42,984 bases of DNA from Spirochaetia bacterium (GCA_017649605.1 JAGCGL010000001.1:1-42984); one strand, 5' to 3'. Shown: positions 23,626 to 31,983, numbered from the stretch's first letter. Numbers and translations are program-made. Notes: generated by a model from the sequence alone, not told the origin.

Positions 23626-24813
23626 TTGAAAAATCTTTTTCTTTCAGTTTTTGTGGTGATGCTTATAGCAACGCCTGTTTTCTCAGATGTACGCATAGGC
23701 GGTGAGTTTGACTACTACATGGTCAATGGCTTTGACAGCGACAATGCTGCTTCTTTCGAGGACAAATGGGATAAGGGCGAAATGGATTTCAGGATATCTG
23801 TTGGCGACTTCAGCAGAGTTCTTATTGAGCTTGAGGAGGATGGCTCCTGGGATGTCGGGCAGAGAAGAGCTCCGGAGGGAACTCCGTCCCTCAACTATTT
23901 CCGGGTCCAGACTGACTGGGGAAAATTTTTCGGCCTTAAGGGAATCGAAATCAGGACCGACATCGGCTTATACAGCTATCAGACCTTCGACCGCATCCAT
24001 TTCACAGGATTCGGCTATGAATATTCCGAGAATTTCTCAAACCCATACCTTCCCAAGGACTTTGGGGTTAAACTCTCCTTAAGCTTTGCAGATGGGCTGG
24101 TCCAGCCTTATTACGCTATGAGCTTTGATACCGTCCAGGCCGTTGACAACAAGGGGACTGCAACTCCTGACGGAGAGCCGACCTTCATGGCAGGCTCCGG
24201 CTTCGATTTCAGCACCTTAGGACTTCCGCTCTGGCTTGAGGCATATTTCCAGAAAGGGACAGCAGAGGATGCGAATCAGTTCGGCCTTGAGGCTATGTAC
24301 GACCTTGAGATCGGCGAAATTAAGATTACGCTGGGCGGTTTCTACTTGAATTTTACCAAGGCTCAGAGAGCCAGATGGAGCGACCGTAACGCAGATACCG
24401 ATGAGAGAGGCTCTCTCTGGGGGTTCGGAGCCCGGTTTGCCGTATCTGGCTTTGCCGTTGATATAACCGGCGCAGGTCTGTTCGGCGAGGACTTTTATGG
24501 CAAAGGGAACTATTCACCATTCTCTGTACTGGGGCTCGATTGTGAGTATTTCTTCCTTGACTGGCTGGGAATCAATGCTGGAACAGCCTTTGCATTCGGC
24601 GACTATAGGGAGACTTCCGGCGACAAAGCCCTTCAGAGTGTAGAGGCAGGTATTGTCTTGAAGCCTGACAAAGGGGTTCTCTATAAGTTTGGATACATCT
24701 ATGTTGATGAAGATGTCGCTGCCGACCCAGGTATCCTCTTCCGGACCCTTAACACCAAGAAGGTCACCGCCGAGAAGGGCGGACTCTATTTTACAGTGAA
24801 GATTGATTATTAA
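23626..24813 (+). CDS. Riboswitch-controlled outer-membrane beta-barrel protein
   Basis: This 395-residue protein has a Sec signal peptide (MKNLFLSVFVVMLIATPVFS, then DVRIG). The remainder alternates aromatic/hydrophobic and polar residues in short stretches separated by Gly/Asp turns, and ends in LYFTVKIDY, a typical barrel-terminal strand with a terminal aromatic. No TonB box or plug domain is evident, so it is not a BtuB-type receptor; a porin-like channel is more likely. The start is TTG 23626, 6 nt after AGGAG, and that SD is sequestered by the cobalamin riboswitch. As first gene of the B12 locus it is a candidate outer-membrane entry route for corrinoid, cobalt or a tetrapyrrole. The substrate is not known. 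Confidence 0.75.
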   Translation: MKNLFLSVFVVMLIATPVFSDVRIGGEFDYYMVNGFDSDNAASFEDKWDKGEMDFRISVGDFSRVLIELEEDGSWDVGQRRAPEGTPSLNYFRVQTDWGKFFGLKGIEIRTDIGLYSYQTFDRIHFTGFGYEYSENFSNPYLPKDFGVKLSLSFADGLVQPYYAMSFDTVQAVDNKGTATPDGEPTFMAGSGFDFSTLGLPLWLEAYFQKGTAEDANQFGLEAMYDLEIGEIKITLGGFYLNFTKAQRARWSDRNADTDERGSLWGFGARFAVSGFAVDITGAGLFGEDFYGKGNYSPFSVLGLDCEYFFLDWLGINAGTAFAFGDYRETSGDKALQSVEAGIVLKPDKGVLYKFGYIYVDEDVAADPGILFRTLNTKKVTAEKGGLYFTVKIDY

Positions 24814-24843
24814 ATAAAAAATGTTTTTTATAGGAGGAACAAA

Positions 24844-25998
24844 ATGAAAAACATCGTAAAAGTATGCTGCATTGTTCTTGCTGTATGCATGCTCCCCGGC
24901 TTTGCCTTCGGAGCTAAAAAGACAGACAAAGAGATTGCAGACAAAGCTGCTGCATTGATCGATGCAATCTATGTCCAGGAATGGACACCTAAGACCGACA
25001 AGCAGTGCGCTGCCGCCAAGGCTGCTTGGGACAAGCTGACCGACGCACAGAAAGAGCTTGTTGAGGGGGAGAATGCCGATCCCGACTACTTCGGACGCGA
25101 TACCGGAGATGCCAGCAAGGATGACCCGCGCAACGCTGACAATATCGGCAAGAAGGAGCTCCTTGTAGTAAGCTTCGGAACATCTTTCAACGACAGCCGT
25201 GCCCAGGATATAAAGGGGATTGAGGATGCACTCCAGAAATCATTCTCAGACTGGGATGTAAGACGTGCCTTCACAGCGCAGATTATCATCAATCATATCC
25301 AGGCCCGTGATGGCGAGAAGATTGACAATGTGGACCAGGCTCTGAACCGGGCAGTGAAAAACGGAGTTCAGGTTCTCGTTATACAGCCTACACACCTTAT
25401 GCACGGTGCAGAGTATGATGAGCTTAAGGCAGCTGTGGACAAATACGCTTCCAAGTTTGCCAAGGTTGTAATTGCAGAGCCTCTCCTCGGTGAGGTCGGA
25501 TCAGACGCTTCCAAGATCAATGCTGACAAGAAGGCCACAGCAGTTGCTGTAACTGCAGCAGCAGTCAAGTCTGCCGGCTTTGAGACACCCGATGATGCCG
25601 CAAAAGCTGGAACTGCATTCGTGTTCATGGGCCATGGAACATCACACACAGCAAAGGTTTCCTATTCTCAGATGCAGGCTCAGATGAACGCACTCGGCTA
25701 TAAGAACGTATTTATCGGAACAGTAGAGGGAGAGCCTGAGGAGACTGCATGCGAAGAGGTTATCAATGCAGTTGCTGCCGCCGGGTACAAGAATGTTATT
25801 CTCCGCCCTCTGATGGTTGTTGCAGGCGACCATGCCAACAACGATATGGCAGGAGAAGAGGATGATTCCTGGCTGAGCATGTTCAAGGCTTCGGGCAAGT
25901 TTGACAAGGTTGAGCCTCAGATTGAGGGTCTTGGCCGGCTTCCAGCCATCCACAAGATCTATATCTCCCATTCTCAGGTTGCAATAGAGTCTCTGTGA
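24844..25998 (+). CDS. cbiK: Exported CbiK-type sirohydrochlorin cobaltochelatase
   Basis: CbiK inserts Co2+ into sirohydrochlorin in the anaerobic B12 route. The chelatase domain (about 103-384, KKELLVVSFGTSF onward) keeps the metal-binding residues of Salmonella CbiK: His264 (MGHGTSH), Glu295 (GTVEGEP) and His330 (VVAGDHANNDM), with similar spacing. Unlike the 264-residue cytoplasmic enzyme, this 384-residue protein has a signal peptide (MKNIVKVCCIVLAVCMLPGFAFG, probably cut before Ala24) and an extra helical region (about 25-100) with AAKAAWDKLTDAQKELVEG. This resembles the periplasmic CbiK of Desulfovibrio, which binds heme. A consensus AGGAGG precedes the ATG, 30 nt after the barrel gene. 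The metal and tetrapyrrole actually used are uncertain. Confidence 0.88.
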   Translation: MKNIVKVCCIVLAVCMLPGFAFGAKKTDKEIADKAAALIDAIYVQEWTPKTDKQCAAAKAAWDKLTDAQKELVEGENADPDYFGRDTGDASKDDPRNADNIGKKELLVVSFGTSFNDSRAQDIKGIEDALQKSFSDWDVRRAFTAQIIINHIQARDGEKIDNVDQALNRAVKNGVQVLVIQPTHLMHGAEYDELKAAVDKYASKFAKVVIAEPLLGEVGSDASKINADKKATAVAVTAAAVKSAGFETPDDAAKAGTAFVFMGHGTSHTAKVSYSQMQAQMNALGYKNVFIGTVEGEPEETACEEVINAVAAAGYKNVILRPLMVVAGDHANNDMAGEEDDSWLSMFKASGKFDKVEPQIEGLGRLPAIHKIYISHSQVAIESL

Positions 25999-26741
25999 TG
26001 AAATATTTTGCAGTTATCTGTTTTATTGCTATAATCTGTTTCCCTGTCCTGGGCGCGGTGCCCGGGGACGGGGTTTATACCGCCGACTTCAGGACCGACA
26101 GCAGCATGTTCCATGTGAACGAGGCGTATGACGGGAAAGGGGTGGTTACTGTAAAAGATGGGAAGATGACAATTCATGTCACTATGCCGTCTAAGAGGAT
26201 CACCAGGCTGTTCTGCGGCAAGGCAGATGATGCAACAGCCCCGGGAGCAGTGCTTATCGAGCCTGTTCTTGACGCAGTGACCTATCCAGACGGATTTGTC
26301 GAGAAATCCAACGGGTTTGATATCCCGGTTCCATATCTGGACAAGGAGTTCAACTGTGCCCTTTTAGGAAAGAAGGGGAAGTGGTACGACCATAAGGTTT
26401 CGGTATCAAACCTTGTTCCTACAGTAAAGGATGGCAAATACAACATTGGTGTAACCCTTTCAGGAGGTTCTGGAAGAGCCTCTGTGGCCTCTCCTGCCGA
26501 GATTGCTGTAGAGAACGGTCTTGTCTGGGCAACAGTTGTGTTCAGCAGCCCGAACTACGATTATATAACAATCGGCGGGAAAAGGTATGACCGTATAAAC
26601 ACAGATGGTAACTCCACATTCAGGATTCCTGTGACCTTGGATCAGGATATCAGGGTGAGTGCACTAACCACTGCCATGAGCAATCCTCATCTGATTGATT
26701 ATACCCTGCGCTTTGACAAAAGCTCCCTGGAGAAAAGATGA
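25998..26741 (+). CDS. Secreted protein with a NEAT-like, transporter-associated domain
   Basis: This 247-residue exported protein has a signal peptide (MKYFAVICFIAIICFPVLGA). The start ATG shares one base with the cbiK stop (TGATG). The first half reads GVYTADFRTDSSMFHVNEAY...KDGKMTIHVTMPSKRITRLFCG; the second has TLSGGSGRASVASPAEI, SSPNYDYITIGGKRYDR and a closing ALTTAMSNPHLIDYTLRFD. I recall this second pattern from proteins encoded beside iron or heme ABC transporters in Firmicutes, and the fold may be NEAT-like. That is recollection, not a search result. It is translationally coupled on both sides and may bind the transported ligand in the periplasm. Confidence 0.68.
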   Translation: MKYFAVICFIAIICFPVLGAVPGDGVYTADFRTDSSMFHVNEAYDGKGVVTVKDGKMTIHVTMPSKRITRLFCGKADDATAPGAVLIEPVLDAVTYPDGFVEKSNGFDIPVPYLDKEFNCALLGKKGKWYDHKVSVSNLVPTVKDGKYNIGVTLSGGSGRASVASPAEIAVENGLVWATVVFSSPNYDYITIGGKRYDRINTDGNSTFRIPVTLDQDIRVSALTTAMSNPHLIDYTLRFDKSSLEKR

Positions 26742-27874
26742 GAGTAAGAAGAATCCTGCTGCTGACCCTTGTGGCTCTTATGCTGCTTGCGGTCTTTTCC
26801 TGCGGTTCTGCAAAGAAAAGCAGACCGTTTGACCAGCTCAAGGTCACAGGAAGTATGCAGCTCGATTTTGCCACCCAGTTCTCGGTGGACTATTACGAGG
26901 GTGGCTATAAGATGCTCTCCCTGGCGGACGGCAGCCGGTTTTTTGTGGTGCCGGAGGGGGCTTCTCTCCCAGATGGTGCCGACCAGGTGGCTGTCCCCAT
27001 TTATCAGCCGGTGCAGAATATCTATCTTGCGGCCACCTCGGCTATGTGCCTCTTCGATTCACTGGAAAGGCTTGATGCAATCAGCCTCTCCGGCACCAAG
27101 GCCGAAGGGTGGTATATCCCGGCCGCCAGAGAGGCTATGAAGGATGGAAAAATCCTTTATGCAGGCAGATACAATGCTCCAGACTACGAGCTTATAACAG
27201 CCTCCCGATCTCCTCTGGCCATTGAATCCACAATGATTGCCCATGCCTCTGAGATAAAGGAGCAGCTTGAGCAGCTTGATATTGCGGTGCTGGTGGACCA
27301 GTCCAGCAACGAGATGCATCCTCTGGGACGGTCGGAATGGATCAAACTCTACGGCGCGCTGCTAAACGCAGAGGAGAGGGCAGAGCAGGTGTTTTCCGAG
27401 CAGGCAGGCTATCTGAATGATGTTTCAGGCAGCGCCCCTTCTGGGAAAACAGTCGCTTTTTTCTATGTCAGCTCCTCAGGCAGGATCATAGCCAGGAGAA
27501 GCGGCGATTATGTGAGCAAAATGATCTCACTTGCGGGAGGAAAATATATATTTGAGAGCCTTGGGGATAGCACCTCCAGGTCTTCCACAGTTGCTCTTGA
27601 GCCTGAATTTTTCTATTCAGAGGCAAAAGATGCAGATATAATCATATATAATGCGACTATAGCGGATGAGGTTTCCTCCATCGGTCAGATGGTGGGGAAA
27701 TGTCCTCTTCTGGCCGATTTCAAGGCAGTCAAGAGAGGCAATGTCTGGTGCACAAACAAGAATATGTATCAGGAGACAACTGCTCTTGGCCAGATGATAG
27801 ACAGCCTCCATAAAATCTTTGCTGACGGTTCGGAAACCGTTTCTGATCTGCCATTTTTCTATCATCTGAAGTGA
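26738..27874 (+). CDS. ABC transporter substrate-binding lipoprotein (FecB/BtuF-like)
   Basis: This 378-residue periplasmic ligand-binding lipoprotein has a signal peptide ending AVFSC (Cys22). The mature part follows the class III binding-protein plan: an N-lobe with VAVPIYQPVQNIYLAATSAMCLFDSLERLD, a long linking helix, and a C-lobe with VAFFYVSSSGRIIARRSGDYVSKMISLAGGKYIF and RGNVWCTNKNMYQ. These proteins deliver iron-siderophores, heme, cobalamin or metal to FecCD-type permeases. Its start overlaps the preceding stop by 4 nt and the permease follows after 15 nt. The ligand is unknown; the riboswitch context favours corrinoid, cobalt or a tetrapyrrole. Confidence 0.85.
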   Translation: MRVRRILLLTLVALMLLAVFSCGSAKKSRPFDQLKVTGSMQLDFATQFSVDYYEGGYKMLSLADGSRFFVVPEGASLPDGADQVAVPIYQPVQNIYLAATSAMCLFDSLERLDAISLSGTKAEGWYIPAAREAMKDGKILYAGRYNAPDYELITASRSPLAIESTMIAHASEIKEQLEQLDIAVLVDQSSNEMHPLGRSEWIKLYGALLNAEERAEQVFSEQAGYLNDVSGSAPSGKTVAFFYVSSSGRIIARRSGDYVSKMISLAGGKYIFESLGDSTSRSSTVALEPEFFYSEAKDADIIIYNATIADEVSSIGQMVGKCPLLADFKAVKRGNVWCTNKNMYQETTALGQMIDSLHKIFADGSETVSDLPFFYHLK

Positions 27875-27889
27875 GGAGATAAGGGGAAT

Positions 27890-28900
27890 ATGTTGAGAAA
27901 AATTGCTGTATTCATACTGTTCTTCGTACTTCTGATTGCCGCAGTCATATTGAGCATCCATATCGGCAGCGTAAGCATCTCTGCCCACGATATCTTTGCC
28001 ATTGTCCTGAAAGGGGACAGCTCAAATACTGTCGCTTATAACATTATCTGGAAGATCCGTCTTCCCCGTATCATACTGGGTGCTCTGCTTGGCGGTGCCC
28101 TCTCGCTCTCCGGCTTCCTGATCCAGACCTTCTTCCGTAACCCTATTGCCGGCCCCTTTGTGCTGGGTATCTCCTCCGGCGCAAAACTTTTTCTTGCGGT
28201 GACCACAATCGTCATGACAGGGCTTTTCAATCAGATGCCTGTGTCGGTCACTGTTGCAGCCTCTTTTGTGGGATCGCTCCTGTCGCTGCTTCTGGTCCTC
28301 CTTTTCACCGGGAAGGTGAGGAGTATGTCCATTCTTCTGGTAATCGGAATCATGATCAGCTATATATGCTCTGCAATCACCGATTTACTTATAAACTTTG
28401 CCAACGATTCAGATATAGTCAACCTGACCCACTGGTCCAAGGGAAGCTTCTCTGCAGCCACCTGGCAGGATGTCTGTATCTCGGCTTATATAGTTCTGCC
28501 TGCACTTCTTATCATCTTCTTGGCTTCCAAACCGATGGGAGCCTATCTGATGGGAGAGGGATATGCCAAGAGCCTTGGGGTGAATATCAAGGCTTTCCGT
28601 GTGCTTCTGGTCCTGATGACAGGTATTCTCTCTTCCTGTGTTGCTGCCTTTGCCGGTCCTATCTCCTTTGTTGGCATTGCTGTTCCTCATATCTCAAGGC
28701 TGCTTCTTAAGACATCAAAGCCGATTCTGATGATACCGGCCTCGTTCCTGTGCGGCGCCTCATTCTGTGTGTTGTGCGACCTGGCCGCAAGGACGCTGTT
28801 TGCCCCTACAGAGCTCTCTATAAGCACTGTGACAAGCGCAATCGGAGCACCTATCGTGATCTGGCTCCTTATTTCAAGGAGGAAACGGAATGAAGTCTGA
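27890..28900 (+). CDS. FecCD/BtuC-type ABC transporter permease
   Basis: This 336-residue inner-membrane permease of the iron-complex/cobalamin (type II importer) family has about ten hydrophobic segments. Conserved blocks are RLPRIILGALLGGALSLSGF, RNPIAGPFVLGISSGA, FAGPISFVGIAVPHISRLLL and the C-terminal APTELSISTVTSAIGAPIVI with the terminal LLISRRKR. The AGPISFVGI...PHISR region contains the cytoplasmic coupling helix contacting the ATPase. An SD (GGAGATAAGGGG) precedes the ATG. The ATPase gene starts 11 nt before its stop. Confidence 0.92.
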   Translation: MLRKIAVFILFFVLLIAAVILSIHIGSVSISAHDIFAIVLKGDSSNTVAYNIIWKIRLPRIILGALLGGALSLSGFLIQTFFRNPIAGPFVLGISSGAKLFLAVTTIVMTGLFNQMPVSVTVAASFVGSLLSLLLVLLFTGKVRSMSILLVIGIMISYICSAITDLLINFANDSDIVNLTHWSKGSFSAATWQDVCISAYIVLPALLIIFLASKPMGAYLMGEGYAKSLGVNIKAFRVLLVLMTGILSSCVAAFAGPISFVGIAVPHISRLLLKTSKPILMIPASFLCGASFCVLCDLAARTLFAPTELSISTVTSAIGAPIVIWLLISRRKRNEV

Positions 28901-30020
28901 AAAGCTTAGGCTCGACTCGCTTACCGTCGGTTATAACGGCGTTCCTCTTATTTCTGATATAACTCTTTCGCTGGCAAAAGGGGAGATTCTGACCCTGATC
29001 GGCCCCAACGGATCTGGAAAGACCACTGTTCTCAAGAGCATAACCAGGCACCTTGCCACTATAGCGGGCACTGTCTATCTGGATGGGAAGAATATGCAGC
29101 TGATAAACGGAAAAGAGGTGGCCAAGAAGCTTGCTGTTGTGCTGACCGAGCGGATACGCCCAGAGATAATGAGCTGCTTTGAGTTTGTCTCGGCAGGCCG
29201 CTATCCATATACCGGCAGCTTCGGCATGCTCACTTCCCATGATAAAGAGGTTGTGAATAATGCCCTTGAGAAGGTCAATGCACTCGATATCGCAGATAAG
29301 GATATCTCCCAGATTAGCGACGGCCAGCGGCAGCGTATTCTCCTTGCCAGGGCTATCTGCCAGGAGCCTGAGGTAATTGTCCTTGACGAGCCTACATCTT
29401 TCCTTGACATCCGACATAAAATCGAGCTTCTTGGAATCCTTTCCGATATGGCTAAGAAGAGCGGAATCTCTGTTGTCATGAGCCTCCACGAGATAGACCT
29501 TGCACAGCGCATCTCCGATAAGATTGTGTGTGTGAAAGGGGATAGGATAGCTGCTTATGGCACCCCTGAAGAGATTTTCTCTGATGAGGTGATAAAAAGC
29601 CTTTATGATATCGAGAGCGGCTCATTCAATGCACTTCTTGGGAATATTGAGCTTGCTGCTCCGCAGGGGAAGGCCAGATGTTTCGTCGTTGGAGGATGTG
29701 GCTGCGGAATACCTTTTTACCGGGCGCTCCAGAAGAGGGGCATCCCCTTTGCCGCAGGAATCCTTATGGGCAACGACATCGACCTTGCTGTGGCAGCCCC
29801 GTTGGCAGAATATGTGGTAAAAATACCACCTTTTTCTACAATCTCACAAGGTGATATTGAAAAGACAAAAAAGCTTATAGATTCTGTTAATGCTGTTATA
29901 GACTGCGGCTCCCCAGCAGGGGAACTCAACCGCTTTAATTCCGAGCTTCTGAGCTATGCTGCGGGACAGGGAAAAACCATAATAAAAACCCTTGCCGAAC
30001 TTAAGGAGGCAGAACTATGA
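28890..30020 (+). CDS. ABC transporter ATPase with an extra C-terminal domain
   Basis: This is the ATPase of the FecCD-type importer. Residues 1-250 form the ABC domain: Walker A GPNGSGKTT (38-46), an LSGGQ signature in the variant form ISDGQRQRILLARA, Walker B VIVLDEPTSFLD and the switch His in MSLHEIDL. Residues about 251-376 are an additional domain (FVVGGCGCGIPFYRALQKRG, then AAPLAEYVVKIPPF and VIDCGSPAGELNR) not found in canonical BtuD/FecE. I recall similar tails on some archaeal and clostridial corrinoid/iron ATPases, but the function is unknown; Cys-Gly-Cys at its start could bind metal or sense a ligand. It overlaps both neighbours (11 nt and 4 nt). Confidence 0.87.
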   Translation: MKSEKLRLDSLTVGYNGVPLISDITLSLAKGEILTLIGPNGSGKTTVLKSITRHLATIAGTVYLDGKNMQLINGKEVAKKLAVVLTERIRPEIMSCFEFVSAGRYPYTGSFGMLTSHDKEVVNNALEKVNALDIADKDISQISDGQRQRILLARAICQEPEVIVLDEPTSFLDIRHKIELLGILSDMAKKSGISVVMSLHEIDLAQRISDKIVCVKGDRIAAYGTPEEIFSDEVIKSLYDIESGSFNALLGNIELAAPQGKARCFVVGGCGCGIPFYRALQKRGIPFAAGILMGNDIDLAVAAPLAEYVVKIPPFSTISQGDIEKTKKLIDSVNAVIDCGSPAGELNRFNSELLSYAAGQGKTIIKTLAELKEAEL

Positions 30021-31366
30021 AGCTGCCCAGAATCCTGATTGCCGGCACCTCAAGCGGCAGCGGCAAGACAACTGCCACCTGTGCTTTGCTCTCGCTTCTA
30101 AAACAGCATGGTATAAGGGTTAAATCCTATAAATGCGGCCCCGATTATATCGATCCCATGTTTCATAAAACTGTTTCAGGAATCTCCTGTACCAATCTGG
30201 ATCCTTTTTTCTGCGATGCTGACCTGCTGAAATATCTCCTTTGCGATAATGCAGATGAGCAGTTTGCTGTAATCGAAGGGGTCATGGGCTACTATGATGG
30301 CACCAGCCAGACAGGCACCGACAACAGCACATTCACTGTGGCAGACCAGACTTGTACTCCGGTGATTCTTACAGTTGATGCCAAGGGATCTGCTTCATCA
30401 CTCTTAGCAGTGATCGAGGGCTTCCTCCACTTTGTCCCTAAAAGCGGTATCAGAGGGGTTCTGTTCAACCGCATGACACCTATGAGCTATCAGGCTGTCA
30501 AGACCCTTATGAAAAACCGGCTGGGAGATTCTGTTGTCCCTGTCGGATTTATTCCAGAGCTTCCAGATGAGTGCCATATACCTTCACGCCATCTGGGCTT
30601 GGTTACAGCAGCAGAAATCAAAGACCTGACAGAACGGCTCGAAAAGACAGCACAGCTGTGTCAGCCGACTGTTGATCTTGATGCGGTTCTGGCATTGGCA
30701 GATAAGGCTCCGGATTTAGAATTCACTGCACCTGTCATAAAAAAGTTTGAAAAAATAAACCTTGCGGTCGCCCGGGATGAGGCCTTCTGCTTCTACTACG
30801 ACTCAACCCTGAGCATGTTTGAAAAAATGGGGGCAGGGCTTAAATATTTCTCCCCTCTGGCAGACGAAGCAGTTCCTGCAGATAGCGACGGCCTTTTGAT
30901 TGGGGGAGGATATCCAGAGCTTTACCTGGATAAACTGGAAAAAAATACACACTCGAAAGAAAGCATCTGCAAAGCTATAGCATCCGGGATGCCGACTATA
31001 GCGGAATGCGGCGGATTCCAGTATCTCGGTGAGGAGCTGGACTGCCATAAGATGTGTGGGGTACTGAACCATTCCTCATCCAGGAGAGAGCACCTTGTCC
31101 GTTTCGGATACATCACCCTGACTTCTAAGAAGAGAGGTGTCTTCGGTTCTGCAGGGACTGTGCTAAAAGCCCACGAGTTCCACTACTGGGACAGCACAGC
31201 AAAGGGAGATGCCTTTAAGGCAAGAAAGCCCAATGGGAGAGAGTGGGAGTGTGGAGTTATGACCGATACCCTTTATGCCGGATACCCCCATATTTTCCTT
31301 CTATCCAGTATCGGTGCAGCAGAAGAGTTCTATAAAAGATGTCTGTCTTATAAGGAGAGCAGATGA
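30017..31366 (+). CDS. cbiA: Cobyrinate a,c-diamide synthase
   Basis: CbiA amidates the a and c carboxylates of (cobalt-)cobyrinate using ATP and glutamine. The 449-residue protein has a dethiobiotin-synthetase-like P-loop domain (GTSSGSGKTT, residues 10-19; KCGPDYIDPMFH) and a C-terminal class I glutamine amidotransferase domain whose nucleophile is Cys331 in AECGGFQYLG. The closing HEFHYWDS segment contains the triad His region. It overlaps the transporter ATPase by 4 nt and cbiC by 4 nt, tying uptake and synthesis to one mRNA. Confidence 0.95.
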   Translation: MKLPRILIAGTSSGSGKTTATCALLSLLKQHGIRVKSYKCGPDYIDPMFHKTVSGISCTNLDPFFCDADLLKYLLCDNADEQFAVIEGVMGYYDGTSQTGTDNSTFTVADQTCTPVILTVDAKGSASSLLAVIEGFLHFVPKSGIRGVLFNRMTPMSYQAVKTLMKNRLGDSVVPVGFIPELPDECHIPSRHLGLVTAAEIKDLTERLEKTAQLCQPTVDLDAVLALADKAPDLEFTAPVIKKFEKINLAVARDEAFCFYYDSTLSMFEKMGAGLKYFSPLADEAVPADSDGLLIGGGYPELYLDKLEKNTHSKESICKAIASGMPTIAECGGFQYLGEELDCHKMCGVLNHSSSRREHLVRFGYITLTSKKRGVFGSAGTVLKAHEFHYWDSTAKGDAFKARKPNGREWECGVMTDTLYAGYPHIFLLSSIGAAEEFYKRCLSYKESR

Positions 31367-31983
31367 TGATTATACACGACCCGGTTGAAATCGAAAGACG
31401 CAGCATGGAGATCATCGAAGATGGGCTTCCAGCCGGTATTCCGGAAGAGAATAAGGCTGTAGTCAGACGGGTGATCCACTGCACAGCAGATTTTGATTAT
31501 GCATCTAACCTTGCTTTCTCCGAGAATGCAGTTCAGAAGGCTCTGGCTGCATTGGAAAAAGGGTGCGATATCATCACAGACACCCAGATGGCATATTCCG
31601 GGATAAACAAAGCTGCCGCCTCAAAACTGGGGTGCGCTGTCCATTGCTTCATGAGCGATCCTGATGTGGCAGAGGAGGCCAAGAAGAGGGGATGCACCAG
31701 GGCTGTCGTTTCCATGGAGAGGGCGGCAAAGATGAATAAGCCTCTGATATTTGCCATCGGCAACGCCCCTACTGCGCTCTTGCGATTGCGTGAGCTGATT
31801 GAGTCCGGAGAGATTGCTCCGCTTCTAGTGATCGGGGTTCCAGTAGGGTTTGTGAATGTCATAGAATCTAAGAATGCGATAATGGAGACAGATGTTCCTT
31901 ATATTGTCGCAAAAGGACGCAAAGGGGGGTCCAACGTCGCCGCAGCTATAGTCAATGCGCTGATGTATCAGAAGACAAGATGA
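31363..31983 (+). CDS. cbiC: Cobalt-precorrin-8 methylmutase
   Basis: CbiC moves the C11 methyl group to C12, giving (cobalt-)hydrogenobyrinate/cobyrinate. The 206 residues contain the catalytic histidine as His39 in RRVIHCTADF, the TDTQMAYSGI segment and the GVPVGFVNVIESK loop near the end. Length is normal. The ATG overlaps the cbiA stop by 4 nt and the stop overlaps the cbiD start by 4 nt. Confidence 0.95.
   Translation: MMIIHDPVEIERRSMEIIEDGLPAGIPEENKAVVRRVIHCTADFDYASNLAFSENAVQKALAALEKGCDIITDTQMAYSGINKAAASKLGCAVHCFMSDPDVAEEAKKRGCTRAVVSMERAAKMNKPLIFAIGNAPTALLRLRELIESGEIAPLLVIGVPVGFVNVIESKNAIMETDVPYIVAKGRKGGSNVAAAIVNALMYQKTR

Noticed and set aside
24814..24843. Possible attenuator between the barrel gene and cbiK (A-run then T-run)
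   Set aside because: AAAAAATGTTTTTT has no GC stem and only a 2-nt loop, so it cannot form a convincing terminator, and cbiK follows with its own strong SD.
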